From Gammaproteobacteria bacterium (GTDB lineage Bacteria > Pseudomonadota > Gammaproteobacteria > Burkholderiales > Gallionellaceae), in contig JAHIZO010000007.1 of assembly GCA_018814405.1 (NCBI GenBank), positions 248,001 through 312,000 of the forward strand: a stretch of DNA of 64,000 nt. Direction: 5' to 3'. Every line of letters starts with the position of its first letter. The stretch's first letter is position 1. This document shows positions 54,343-63,165 of this stretch, piece by piece. The position numbers and the translations under genes are program-made. The notes beneath the pieces were generated by a model. The model made no database searches and was not told where the DNA came from. It saw nothing but the letters and a program-made list of their open reading frames with translations.

Positions 54343-55359
54343 ATGAACATCGGGGTATTGGGAGCAGGGGCGTGGGGAACGGCGCTGGCGATCAGCTTGG
54401 CAGGGCGCCATGACGTTACGCTCTGGGCAAGAGACACTGCGCAAATAGCAGCGATGCGCGAGACGCGGCGCAACCGCCGTTATCTGCCGGACATCGCATT
54501 GCCCGACAGCCTCGCGTTGAGTGACGATCTGCAAGCCGTATTGAGCAATTCGCAATTGATCATTGTGGCCGTACCTGTTGCGGGTCTGCGCGCCACCTTG
54601 CAACACATTTCAACACTGCCAGTGCCCGTAGGGGTGATCTGGCTATGCAAAGGTTTCGAAACAGAGACCTCGCTGCTGCCGCATCAGATCGTCAACGAGA
54701 TATTGCCTGCAGCCTTTCCGCGCGGGGCGCTGACCGGCCCCAGCTTCGCCCAAGAAGTGGCGCGCGGTCTGCCTACCGCATTGACGTTAGCATCGAGCGA
54801 CGGGATGTTCGCGCAGAAAACCGCCAAGGAATTGCACCATTCGCGCCTGCGCATCTATTCCAGCACTGATGTGGTCGGTGTCGAGATCGGCGGGGCGATC
54901 AAGAATGTATTGGCGATCGCCGCAGGGATCTGCGACGGTATGCAGATGGGCCTGAATGCACGCGCCGCGTTGCTCACGCGCGGTTTGGCCGAGATGACGC
55001 GCCTAGGCCTGCAGATGGGTGGTAAGGCGGAGACCTTGGGTGGTTTGTCCGGCGTGGGAGACCTTATCTTGACCTGCACCGGCGACTTGTCGCGTAACCG
55101 CCAGGTGGGCATGTTGCTGGCGCGTCATCAATCCTTGCCCAACATCCTCAAAGAGCTTGGTCACGTTGCCGAAGGTGTCTATACCGCACGCGAAGTGCAA
55201 AGCGTGGCACGTAAATATCAGGCGGACATGCCGATCTGTCAGGCAGTCTATCGTGTACTGTACGAGCATCTAGATGCCGACAAGGCCGTTGAGATGTTGC
55301 TAAGCCGCCAACCCGGCGAGGAATTCTCCTCCAGCGGCAAGCATCCTGTATTGAACTAA
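54343..55359 (+). CDS. gpsA: Glycerol-3-phosphate dehydrogenase [NAD(P)+]
   Basis: A 338-residue enzyme making sn-glycerol-3-phosphate for phospholipids. NAD site [36 protein letters not shown]; catalytic lysine in [13 protein letters not shown]. Convergent with trmL, sharing four bases at the stops. Confidence 0.97.
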   Translation: MNIGVLGAGAWGTALAISLAGRHDVTLWARDTAQIAAMRETRRNRRYLPDIALPDSLALSDDLQAVLSNSQLIIVAVPVAGLRATLQHISTLPVPVGVIWLCKGFETETSLLPHQIVNEILPAAFPRGALTGPSFAQEVARGLPTALTLASSDGMFAQKTAKELHHSRLRIYSSTDVVGVEIGGAIKNVLAIAAGICDGMQMGLNARAALLTRGLAEMTRLGLQMGGKAETLGGLSGVGDLILTCTGDLSRNRQVGMLLARHQSLPNILKELGHVAEGVYTAREVQSVARKYQADMPICQAVYRVLYEHLDADKAVEMLLSRQPGEEFSSSGKHPVLN

Positions 55360-55817
55360 CTTCCCGCGAAGCCGTTCTGCCGCCAAGCTTCAAACACGGT
55401 CACCGCCACCGCGTTGGACAAGTTGAGGCTGCGATTGTTTGGCTGCATCGGTAGGCGGACACGTTGCTCTTTTGGTAGTGATTCTAGTATTTCAGCCGGC
55501 AAGCCGCGGCTCTCCGGGCCGAACAGGAAGGTGTCTCCCGCCCTGAATGCCATGTCAAAGAACGGTTGCGAACCCTTGGTGGTCAGCGCAAATACACGGG
55601 GATGGCCCAGGATGTTCAAACATTGCGCCAGGTCGTCGTGAACCTGCATGGCGGCGTACTCGTGGTAATCCAATCCGGCACGACGCAACTGCTTATCATC
55701 CAGCTCAAAACCCAAGGGGCGGATCAAGTGCAATTGCACTCCCGTGTTGGCGCATAGGCGAATGACATTGCCCGTGTTGGGGGGTATCTCGGGTTGAAAA
55801 AGAATGATATTGAACAT
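55356..55817 (-). CDS. trmL: tRNA (cytidine/uridine-34 2'-O)-methyltransferase TrmL
   Basis: A 153-residue SPOUT methylase that modifies the wobble base of tRNA-Leu. [21 protein letters not shown] in part, [21 protein letters not shown] and [16 protein letters not shown], forming the trefoil knot. It stands alone on the minus strand, between gpsA and the pilus cluster. Confidence 0.95.
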   Translation of the reverse strand: MFNIILFQPEIPPNTGNVIRLCANTGVQLHLIRPLGFELDDKQLRRAGLDYHEYAAMQVHDDLAQCLNILGHPRVFALTTKGSQPFFDMAFRAGDTFLFGPESRGLPAEILESLPKEQRVRLPMQPNNRSLNLSNAVAVTVFEAWRQNGFAGS

Positions 55818-55922
55818 GTAAAAAGTTATGAAAGGTCTTGTCAGATATAGGGAAAACGGCTAACTTCCGCTCCCATCGTTGGTGCATTCGTCGTCGCATC
55901 GCAAAAAACTTCAGGGGGAATT

Positions 55923-57626
55923 ATGGCGCGTCCGGAAAAAGTTCGCTTAGGCGACTTGCTGGTACAGCAGAAACTCATCTCGTTGGACCAGCTGCAATTC
56001 GTGCTGGAACAGCAAAAACGCAGTGGCCGTAAATTGGGCCGTGTGCTGGTGGATAACGGCTTTATCAGTGAAGACCAGATCTCCGAAGCGCTGGCCAAAC
56101 AGCTCAACGTTCCCTACATCAACCTCAAGTATTACAACGCCAATCTGGAGATCGTGCGTCGCCTGCCGGAGAACCAAGCGCGGCGTTTCCGTGCTTTGGC
56201 GCTGGAAGAGCGTAATGGCGCCATCCTGGTCGGTATGACCGATCCCACCGATCTGTTCGCATTCGACGAGATATCGCGCCTCCTCAAGCGCGATATCGAT
56301 GTGGCGGTGGTGACAGAAGGCCAGTTGCTGGAGACCATCGACCGCGTCTACCGCCGCACGGACGAGATCAGCGGTTTGGCAAAGGAGATATCTGAAGAGC
56401 TGGGCGAGGGCTACATCGACTTTGGCGCACTGAGCGACACGGTCGGTACCGAAGAAGCGCCGGTGGTCAAATTGCTGCAGACCATGTTCGAGGATGCCTC
56501 TCAGGTCGGTGCTTCCGACGTGCACATCGAACCGCAAGAGACACGCCTGCAGATCCGTTTCCGAATCGACGGTGCCTTGCACTTGCAGACTGAGGCGGAC
56601 AGCAAGATTTCCAGCGCGATCGCGTTACGTTTGAAGCTGATGTCCGGTCTGGATATCTCAGAGAAGCGCATGCCGCAGGACGGCCGCTTCAACGTGCGTG
56701 TGCGCGAACAGGCGATCGATGTGCGTATCTCCACCATGCCAACGCAATACGGTGAGTCAGTGGTCATGCGTCTGCTCAACCAGAGCGGCAGTTTCCTGAC
56801 GCTGGACAAACTGGGCATGCCGCCCGACATGCTCAAGCGCTTCCGCGAGATCATCCAGCGCAGCAACGGTATGGTGCTGGTGACTGGCCCGACAGGCTCC
56901 GGTAAAACGACCACGCTGTATGCCGGTTTGTCTGAGATCAACACCATCGACCAGAAGATCATCACCGTGGAGGACCCGGTGGAATATCGTTTGCCCGGTA
57001 TCAACCAGGTGCAGGTGAACGAAAAGATCGAATTGAGCTTCTCCAAAGTGTTGCGCGCTGCTCTGCGTCAAGACCCGGACGTGATCCTGGTCGGTGAGAT
57101 GCGCGATGCCGAGACGGCGCAGATCGGTATGCGTGCCGCCATGACCGGTCACCTGGTGTTCTCCACACTCCACACGCGCGACTCTTCCGGTACTTTGTTC
57201 CGTCTGGTCGATATGGGTGTGCCGAAGTACATGGTGGCCTCCTCGGTGCAGTGCGTGCTGGCGCAGCGTCTGTTACGCCGTGTGTGCGAGAGTTGCCGTG
57301 AACCGCATACGCCAACACCACAAGAAGTCGAGTGGCTGCAGAGTGAAGGGGTGGAGAATGGCGATTGGGGCGAGCTGGTGCACGGCCGTGGCTGCTCGCA
57401 CTGTAACGGCACCGGTTATCACGGCCGTATGGGTGTGTATGAGATGTTGGAGATGACGCAGGATCTGGTGGATGCCGCGGCACACGACGACAACACACAC
57501 TTCATGCAGGCCGCCCGCAATTATCTTAAAGATCGCACGCTGCTCGACGCTGCATTACGCGAGATGAAGCTGGGGCATACCAGTATCGCGGAAGTGATGC
57601 GCATCAGTAATCAGGTCGAGGATTAA
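55923..57626 (+). CDS. mshE: MSHA-type pilus assembly ATPase MshE (GspE/PilB family)
   Basis: A 567-residue hexameric ATPase for pilus extension. The N-terminus (residues 8-60) has two tandem MshEN motifs, RLGDLLV... and KLGRVLVDNGFIS..., the fold that binds c-di-GMP in Vibrio MshE. Motif 1 lacks the usual Gly and motif 2 has Lys for Arg. Then the GspE core: Walker A GPTGSGKTT, Walker B DVILVGEMRD, His box GHLVFSTLHTRD, and zinc tetracysteine CESC...CSHC (~457-495). GGGGGAA precedes the ATG. It opens the pilus operon. Confidence 0.92.
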   Translation: MARPEKVRLGDLLVQQKLISLDQLQFVLEQQKRSGRKLGRVLVDNGFISEDQISEALAKQLNVPYINLKYYNANLEIVRRLPENQARRFRALALEERNGAILVGMTDPTDLFAFDEISRLLKRDIDVAVVTEGQLLETIDRVYRRTDEISGLAKEISEELGEGYIDFGALSDTVGTEEAPVVKLLQTMFEDASQVGASDVHIEPQETRLQIRFRIDGALHLQTEADSKISSAIALRLKLMSGLDISEKRMPQDGRFNVRVREQAIDVRISTMPTQYGESVVMRLLNQSGSFLTLDKLGMPPDMLKRFREIIQRSNGMVLVTGPTGSGKTTTLYAGLSEINTIDQKIITVEDPVEYRLPGINQVQVNEKIELSFSKVLRAALRQDPDVILVGEMRDAETAQIGMRAAMTGHLVFSTLHTRDSSGTLFRLVDMGVPKYMVASSVQCVLAQRLLRRVCESCREPHTPTPQEVEWLQSEGVENGDWGELVHGRGCSHCNGTGYHGRMGVYEMLEMTQDLVDAAAHDDNTHFMQAARNYLKDRTLLDAALREMKLGHTSIAEVMRISNQVED

Positions 57627-57628
57627 GC

Positions 57629-58870
57629 GTGCCGGTATTTTCGTACAAGGGCAGAAGCAATCGCGGTGGTGAGCAGGTGCAAGGCACGCTGGAAGGCGCC
57701 GACAGCGGCGTCATCGCCGACCAGTTGTTGAACACGGGTATCACGCCGACTGAGATCAAGCTGTCGCATGGTGCCCGTACGACCAAGGCGACCGAACTTT
57801 CGTTGTGGCAGCGTCTCAATCAGGAAAGATCGGTCGACCCGCTGGAGTTGATGCTGTTCTCGCGCCAGATGTACACCCTGCTCAAGTCCGGCGTGCCCAT
57901 CATGCGCGCACTGGCCGGCTTGCAGGAATCTTCTCAGAACCCGATTTTCTCTTCCATGCTGCAGGATCTGCGCGAGAGCCTGGACAGTGGCCGTGAGCTT
58001 TCCACTGCCATGCGTCGCCATCCCAAGATATTCTCTCCGTTCTACCTCAGCATGGTGCAGGTTGGCGAGATGACCGGCATGCTGGATCAGACCTTTCTGC
58101 GTTTGTACGAGCACCTTGAATTCGAAAAGGACATGCGCGAGCGCATCAAGGGCGCAGTGCGCTACCCGATGTTCGTGGTGATCGCGATGGCCATCGCCAT
58201 CGTCATCGTAAACATCTTCGTGATCCCCGCGTTTGCCAAAGTCTTTGAAGGCTTCCATGCCGAGCTGCCCCTCATGACCAAGATACTGATGGGTTTTTCT
58301 GATTTTATGGTGAACTACTGGCCGATGCTCGTGGCTGGGCTGATTGGTGCGGTGGTGGCATTCCGGGCGTGGATCAACACCCCGGACGGCCGCTACAAAT
58401 GGGACCGCTATAAGTTCAAGTTGCCGATCGCGGGCAAGATCATCCTCAAGGGAACCTTGGCGCGTTTTGCGCGCAGTCTTGCGCTGTCGTTCAAGAGCGG
58501 TATACCCATCGTGCAGGGCTTGAACACCGTGGGCATGGTGGTGGACAACGAATTCATGCGCAGCAAGATCGAGCAGATGCGCGACGGCGTGGAGCGTGGA
58601 GAAAGCATCCTGCGCACCGCGCATGCCACCGGCGTGTTCAATCCGACCGTGATGCAGATGATCGCAGTGGGTGAAGAGACTGGCGACTTGGATGGATTGA
58701 TGTTCGAAGTCGCTGGCATGTATGAGCGCGAAGTCGAATACGAGGTCAAGACGCTCTCCGCGCAGATCGAACCCATCATGATCGTGCTACTGGGCGGCCT
58801 GGTGTTGATTCTTGCGCTCGGCATCTTCCTGCCGATGTGGGACTTGGGCAAGGCGGCGCTGCACAAATGA
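57629..58870 (+). CDS. mshG: Pilus assembly platform protein MshG (GspF/PilC family)
   Basis: A 413-residue inner-membrane platform protein with two GspF domains (about 75-195 and 275-398) and three helices. MPVFSYKGRSNRGG, LMLFSRQMYTLLKSGVPI, MVQVGEMTGMLDQ and MIAVGEETGDLDG are family features. It starts with GTG two bases after mshE. It transmits ATPase motion to pilins. Confidence 0.93.
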   Translation: MPVFSYKGRSNRGGEQVQGTLEGADSGVIADQLLNTGITPTEIKLSHGARTTKATELSLWQRLNQERSVDPLELMLFSRQMYTLLKSGVPIMRALAGLQESSQNPIFSSMLQDLRESLDSGRELSTAMRRHPKIFSPFYLSMVQVGEMTGMLDQTFLRLYEHLEFEKDMRERIKGAVRYPMFVVIAMAIAIVIVNIFVIPAFAKVFEGFHAELPLMTKILMGFSDFMVNYWPMLVAGLIGAVVAFRAWINTPDGRYKWDRYKFKLPIAGKIILKGTLARFARSLALSFKSGIPIVQGLNTVGMVVDNEFMRSKIEQMRDGVERGESILRTAHATGVFNPTVMQMIAVGEETGDLDGLMFEVAGMYEREVEYEVKTLSAQIEPIMIVLLGGLVLILALGIFLPMWDLGKAALHK

Positions 58871-59400
58871 TGACTCACTCTCTGCGGCGTTCGCACGGCT
58901 TCACCTTGATCGAGTTCATTGTCGTCATCATCATCATCGTGGTATTGGCTGGCTTGTTCTTAGTGCGCATCCCGCTTTATCAGGAACGCGCGGAAAAGGC
59001 GGCCATGCAACAGGTGGAGGGCGCGTTGCAAAGCGCCTTGCTGCTACGCTACAGTGCATTGCAGACGCGCGGCGCGGCCAGCGAGAAGGAACTGAGCATC
59101 CTTGCCACCGACAATCCCTTCTCCTGGTTGCAGAAACTGCCGCCCAATTATATGGGTGAGTATTACGACCCCACGCCGAAGGCGGTTGCACCCGGTAGCT
59201 GGATGTTCGATCTCAAGTCGCGCGAACTGATCTATGTGCTCAACCAGTCGGACAATTTCACGCCGGGGCCGGACGGCAATAAATGGATACGTTTTCATGT
59301 GAAGTTGGGCTACGAGCCCAAGCTGGGAAAGCCTGAATCCGGCAAAGAGCTGGTCGCCACCCTGTTTGAGCCGACCCAGCGTTATCGCTGGCTGGACTGA
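58867..59400 (+). CDS. Type IV pilin-like protein (MshB-like minor pilin)
   Basis: A 177-residue prepilin with cleavage site RRSHG|FTLIEFIVVIIII, so a PilD-type prepilin peptidase should process it after Gly; Glu5 of the mature protein is present. The rest is soluble with YMGEYYDPTPKAVAPGSW and a C-terminal beta region. Its ATG overlaps the mshG stop. Likely a minor pilin of the cluster. Confidence 0.85.
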   Translation: MMTHSLRRSHGFTLIEFIVVIIIIVVLAGLFLVRIPLYQERAEKAAMQQVEGALQSALLLRYSALQTRGAASEKELSILATDNPFSWLQKLPPNYMGEYYDPTPKAVAPGSWMFDLKSRELIYVLNQSDNFTPGPDGNKWIRFHVKLGYEPKLGKPESGKELVATLFEPTQRYRWLD

Positions 59401-59405
59401 AATTC

Positions 59406-60023
59406 ATGAACCCGCTGTTCCAATCATGGCTGGTGCAATCCGCTGTCATCTTCCTCCTCATCGGCAGCATCGCCGGCATGGTGGTCGGCGCTTTGCTGCT
59501 GTTTCGGCGCGAACGCTTACGGAATATCAGCACCCTGCTGGATCGCTGGATCTCTACGCGCCGTCTTGACCGCGCGCTCGAACACCGCATCACGCTCGAT
59601 CCCTGGTTCTATCGTCACCGCCAGGTGACCGGCACGCTGATCCTGGCCGGTGCGCTGTTCATCTTGTATTTCTTCGGCGTGCAACTGGATCGTGCCCAGA
59701 CCGTCGCCGGTTTGGCCAAGCGCTTCGCCTACCCGCTGCCTCTGGCGGAAGCTCTGCTCGATGCCATGGTGCTCAGTGCCTTGCTGGGCGCGCTGTGTGC
59801 TATCGTGGCGTCGCTGTTTATCCTGTTTCGCCCCAGCATGATGCGCGGTTTCGAGGAAGGCGCGAACCAATGGCTGTCTCTGCGCAAGACATTGAAACCA
59901 CTGGAGATACCCCGTGATGGCCTAGAGCTGTATGTCGAACGGCATGTCCGTCAGGTTGGCGTCTTTTTGATGTTGGGCGGGCTTTACACGCTGGTGCTGT
60001 TGTTGGCCTGGTTGGGAAGATAG
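59406..60023 (+). CDS. Four-helix membrane protein in pilus cluster, unknown function
   Basis: A 205-residue protein with helices near residues 10-33, 75-95, 110-142 and 184-203, and basic loops (RRERLRNISTLLDRW). It has no pilin signature. It lies 5 bases after the minor pilin and ends 200 bp before the major pilin, where mshF or similar might be expected, but I cannot assign it to that family. Possibly an inner-membrane accessory protein of the pilus machine. Confidence 0.65.
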   Translation: MNPLFQSWLVQSAVIFLLIGSIAGMVVGALLLFRRERLRNISTLLDRWISTRRLDRALEHRITLDPWFYRHRQVTGTLILAGALFILYFFGVQLDRAQTVAGLAKRFAYPLPLAEALLDAMVLSALLGALCAIVASLFILFRPSMMRGFEEGANQWLSLRKTLKPLEIPRDGLELYVERHVRQVGVFLMLGGLYTLVLLLAWLGR

Positions 60024-60101
60024 GGGCGACTTGTGCCGTTCTGGGGCGTTTGCCGTTCGTCGTCAGCCACCAGCCGTTCGTAGAATCAGTTTAATTTCCA
60101 C

Positions 60102-60131
60102 TTGATAACCCCGTGTTTTATAGAGTATATT
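60102..60131 (+). promoter_or_regulatory. Candidate sigma-70 promoter of the major pilin
   Basis: TTGATA (60102-60107) and TATATT (60126-60131) each match 4-5 of 6 consensus bases with an 18-bp spacer. Transcription from near 60138 would give a leader of about 90 bases. No sigma-54 (GG-N10-GC) element is apparent, despite pilR in the window. Confidence 0.5.
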
Positions 60132-60230
60132 GCCCCGCACTTGTAGAGGGATAGGTTGCGACCTTTAGCGAAGCAAGTGGTTAGACATAGAAACGGGGCT
60201 GCGGCTCCATCAATCTCTAGGAGAGACATT

Positions 60231-60632
60231 ATGAAGAAACAACAAGGCTTTACACTGATCGAACTGATCGTGGTGATCGTGATTCTGGGTATTTTGGCGG
60301 CGACTGCGTTGCCGAAGTTCGTTGATTTGCGCACAGATGCTGCTTTGGCTGGAACTCAAGGTGTGGCAGGTGCAGTATCCTCGGCATCTTCTATTAACTA
60401 TGGTACGTGCATGGCTAGAGGCACAGGTCATGCCACATGTGTGCGCTTGAATGCTGCAAATGCTGGCGCAACGCTAACAACGACTGGTACTGGAGCAATT
60501 GACTTGCCCGCTGGCTATTCTGTTACTACTGATGCTTCTTGTCTTGGCGGGGCTGCTGGTTCGGCGGTTTCAGTCACCATTACTGGTGAGCAAGCGCAAA
60601 CCGCAAATGCAACCGTGCTGTGCACCGGCTAA
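60231..60632 (+). CDS. mshA: Major type IV pilin, MshA-like
   Basis: A 133-residue prepilin: short leader MKKQQG, cleavage before FTLIELIVVIVILGILAATALPK, the hydrophobic assembly helix with Glu5, and a small globular domain with four cysteines (CMARGTGHATC, ASCLGG, VLCTG) able to form two disulfides. AGGAGAG lies just upstream of the ATG. It has its own promoter and a strong terminator downstream, as expected for the most abundant subunit. Confidence 0.85.
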   Translation: MKKQQGFTLIELIVVIVILGILAATALPKFVDLRTDAALAGTQGVAGAVSSASSINYGTCMARGTGHATCVRLNAANAGATLTTTGTGAIDLPAGYSVTTDASCLGGAAGSAVSVTITGEQAQTANATVLCTG

Positions 60633-60645
60633 GGCTTTTCAGCAA

Positions 60646-60679
60646 AAGGAGTTAGGTGGGATTTCCTGACAAACTCCTT
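60646..60679 (+). terminator. Weak inverted repeat after major pilin
   Basis: AAGGAGTT (60646-60653) and AACTCCTT (60672-60679), an 8-bp repeat with an 18-nt loop and no clear T-run, 14 bases after the pilin stop. Confidence 0.4.
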
Positions 60680-60716
60680 GCCCTTAACTCACTGGGGTTG
60701 AGAAACATTTGAAATC

Positions 60717-60746
60717 AAACAAAGGAGGCTACGGCCTCCTTTGTTT
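60717..60746 (+). terminator. Strong terminator/attenuator between major pilin and minor pilins
   Basis: A perfect 13-bp stem (60717-60729 with 60734-60746) and a TACG loop, ending in a T-rich segment and beginning A-rich. It separates the major pilin from the minor pilin genes and would set the high pilin-to-minor-pilin ratio. Confidence 0.88.
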
Positions 60747-60844
60747 CATGAGCAAAATACTGTCGCGCGTCAGCACGACAGGTTGTATCAAACAATCGCA
60801 TGATGCTATTGGCATCGCGCAAACGGATCGCAAATACTGTCGAG

Positions 60845-61246
60845 ATGAAGTTACAGACAAACCAGCGCGGTTTCACCCTGACGGAATTGATCACGATTAT
60901 TGTGATCGTCGGCATCATTTCCGTTGCGGCCTTGCCGCGCTTCAATAACGATGTGTTCCAGCAACGCGGCGCGGCGGATCAGGTCAAGTCGGCTCTGAAA
61001 TTTGCGCAAAAGGCGGCAGTGGCGAAACATATGCCGGTCAGCGTGACGGTGGCGCAGGGCGCCACCGATTGCGCCACGACACTGACTGGACTGGCACTCA
61101 CCTGTACCGTAGCGGTGCTGGATTCCGGAGCGGACACCTACACTTTTGATGCGCTAGGTCAGCTGACCGCCCCGGCGGCACCGGCGACCCTTACCATCGG
61201 TGGCACAACCATCACCATCGAGGCAGAGACAGGTTATGTACATTGA
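60845..61246 (+). CDS. Minor pilin, MshC-like
   Basis: A 133-residue prepilin: MKLQTNQRG|FTLTELITIIVIVGIISVAALP, mature Glu5 present, then a GspH-like domain with two cysteines (DCATTLTGLALTC). I chose the ATG at 60845; an in-frame ATG at 60800 is close to the terminator. It overlaps the next gene by 11 bases. Assigned mshC-like from position after mshA. Confidence 0.8.
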   Translation: MKLQTNQRGFTLTELITIIVIVGIISVAALPRFNNDVFQQRGAADQVKSALKFAQKAAVAKHMPVSVTVAQGATDCATTLTGLALTCTVAVLDSGADTYTFDALGQLTAPAAPATLTIGGTTITIEAETGYVH

Positions 61247-61742
61247 CCCTGCACGCTTAAGACAAGCCGGCATCAGCCTCATCGAGCTGATCATATTCAT
61301 CGTCATCATCAGCGTGGCGCTCACCGGCATCCTGCTGGTGATGAACCAGACCACGGCGCACAGCGCCGACCCGTTGCTGCACAAGCAGGCTATCGCGGCA
61401 GCGGAGTCGCTGCTGGAAGAAGTGCAGCTGCAGGATTTCGTCGACCAGAACGACGGCATAACGACCGTGTGTCCACCGGCCAGTGCTGTCACGGCGGCCA
61501 CGCGCGCCACGGACTATCACATCGTGGATTGCTATGACGGTTTTGCGATGGCCGGCATCACCGATCTGAACAACAATCCCACCGGGTTGGCGGCTTATAA
61601 CGCCAGCGTGGCGATCACTGCCGAAGCGCTGGGTGCTGGTGCGGACACAATCGCGGCGGGTAGCGCGGTACGCATCACGGTCACCGTGACCGACCCGCAG
61701 GGGGCTGCCATCGCTATCGACGGTTACAGGACGAAATACTGA
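61236..61742 (+). CDS. Minor pilin, MshD-like
   Basis: A 168-residue pilin-like protein starting MYIDPARLRQAG|ISLIELIIFIVIISVALTGILLVMN in two parts; the cleavage residue is followed by Ile instead of Phe, and Glu5 is present. The remainder resembles MshD (ESLLEEVQLQDF, TDYHIVDCYDGF). It overlaps the preceding and following genes, so the minor pilin genes are coupled. Confidence 0.8.
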   Translation: MYIDPARLRQAGISLIELIIFIVIISVALTGILLVMNQTTAHSADPLLHKQAIAAAESLLEEVQLQDFVDQNDGITTVCPPASAVTAATRATDYHIVDCYDGFAMAGITDLNNNPTGLAAYNASVAITAEALGAGADTIAAGSAVRITVTVTDPQGAAIAIDGYRTKY

Positions 61743-62587
61743 TGCGCAAGCCCATACAACAGGGATTCACGCTGATCGAGATGATCGTGGTGATCGTCAT
61801 CACCGGTATCATCGCCGGTATCGTGGCGATCTTCATCCAGGCGCCGGTGCAGGGCTATGTGGACAGCGCGCGCCGCGCCGAACTGACCGACATCGCCGAT
61901 ACGGCCGTGCGCCGCATGGCGCGCGATGTGCGCATGGCGGTGCCGAACAGTGTAGTGCTATCGGGCTGCCCTGCAGCTTGTGCAGTCGAATACCTTGCAA
62001 CCAAGGATGGCGGGCGTTATCGCGCAGGGTCTGGCGGTACCGGCAACGTGCTGGATTTCGGTGTGGCGGATGGCAGTTTCGAGATCATCGGCACGGGTAT
62101 CGATTTCACTGCGGGCGCTTTGCCCGACTTTATCGTGGTCGGCAGTTCGCAATCCGATGCGGTGCCACCTTATGTGCAGACAGCAGCCGGGGTGTTGCGC
62201 CAGTACTCCGGTGCAGCCGGGGTGCAGACCATCGTCAACTTCACCAACACGGCCTTGCCGACTTGGGCCGAGTTGCCCTCGCAGCGTTTCGACGTAGTGG
62301 ACGGCGCACAACAGGCGGTGACCTACGCATGTGAGGGGGTGGGTCCTCTTGATGCGTCGGGCAACGGTACCGGCCAACTGGTGCGGCACTGGGGCTACGG
62401 TTTCGATCATGATTACTCAGCCGCCCCTGAATCGCATGCCGTGCTGGCCGACAGGGTGAGTGCCTGCAATATCACCTATACCGTGGCCAACCAGCGTTTC
62501 GGCCTGTTGACCATCAGCCTGACCCTCACCAGCGAGAACGAGAGCGTGAGCCTGTACAACGAGATCCATGTGAACAACGCGCCATGA
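61742..62587 (+). CDS. Minor pilin, MshO-like (GspJ/PilW type)
   Basis: A 281-residue prepilin, MRKPIQQG|FTLIEMIVVIVITGIIAGIVAIF in two pieces, followed by a large extracellular domain. MARDVRMAVPNSV and the final VSLYNEIHVNNAP fit MshO. Cysteines in GCPAAC. Shares one base with the previous stop (TGATG). Confidence 0.82.
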   Translation: MRKPIQQGFTLIEMIVVIVITGIIAGIVAIFIQAPVQGYVDSARRAELTDIADTAVRRMARDVRMAVPNSVVLSGCPAACAVEYLATKDGGRYRAGSGGTGNVLDFGVADGSFEIIGTGIDFTAGALPDFIVVGSSQSDAVPPYVQTAAGVLRQYSGAAGVQTIVNFTNTALPTWAELPSQRFDVVDGAQQAVTYACEGVGPLDASGNGTGQLVRHWGYGFDHDYSAAPESHAVLADRVSACNITYTVANQRFGLLTISLTLTSENESVSLYNEIHVNNAP

Positions 62588-63006
62588 GAGAACTGCAAAA
62601 AGGATTCAGTATCGTCACCGCCATCTTCCTGCTGGTGGTGTTGTCCTTCCTTGGTGTGGCGATGGTGACATTCTCCACCACCCAGCATCAGAGTTCGGCT
62701 ATGGACGTGATGGGTTCGCGCGCTTACCAGGCGGCGCGCGCCGGCATCGATTGGGCGGCGTATCAGGTGGTCATCAGTCCGGCCAGCGCGGCAGCGGCTA
62801 CCGGTTGCGCCACCAATTTTGCTGCAGGTTCACTGGGTGGCACTTTGGAGCCATTTGCGGTGGCGGTGACCTGTGCGACCAGTTCCTACATCGAGAACGG
62901 CAGCACGGTGTGGGTGTATGACGTGACGTCCACGGCAACCACTGCCGGCGCGGCGGATGATCTAGGCTTCGTGCAGCGCCTCATCAACGTGAAGCTGGGC
63001 AGGTAA
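62584..63006 (+). CDS. MshP-like minor pilin (PilX type)
   Basis: A 140-residue protein, MRELQKG|FSIVTAIFLLVVLSFLGVAMV in two pieces, the atypical pilin-like start of MshP/PilX (no Glu5; Val-Thr there), followed by a short globular domain with AARAGIDWAAYQV and two cysteines. It overlaps mshO by four bases (ATGA). The usual next gene is mshQ; here a glycine-rich secreted protein takes its place. Confidence 0.8.
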   Translation: MRELQKGFSIVTAIFLLVVLSFLGVAMVTFSTTQHQSSAMDVMGSRAYQAARAGIDWAAYQVVISPASAAAATGCATNFAAGSLGGTLEPFAVAVTCATSSYIENGSTVWVYDVTSTATTAGAADDLGFVQRLINVKLGR

Positions 63007-63165
63007 TAATCGCTTACGACGATTGCCGGTCACATGGCGTTGGGATGGCGACATTGAGTCATGTTGCGAGCAACTGAAATCTGCGAAGAGACGCACTTCC
63101 CATGTAAAATGCGGCGATTATAAGTTGGCACGTTTGATGCTAGAACGTGAAGATAAAGTTTTTGA
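63007..63165. other. 159-bp gap before glycine-rich gene
   Basis: AT-richer than its flanks, with TAAAAT at 63105-63110 as the only -10-like element and no convincing -35. No terminator hairpin with T-run after mshP is evident, so read-through from the pilus operon is possible. Confidence 0.35.

Noticed and set aside
57623-58624. 333-codon minus-strand frame opposite mshG
   Set aside because: Shadow of the GspF-type gene; no recognisable product.
60024-60230. Sigma-54 promoter for the major pilin
   Set aside because: No GG-N10-GC element with TGGCA/TTGC found; a sigma-70-like pair fits better.
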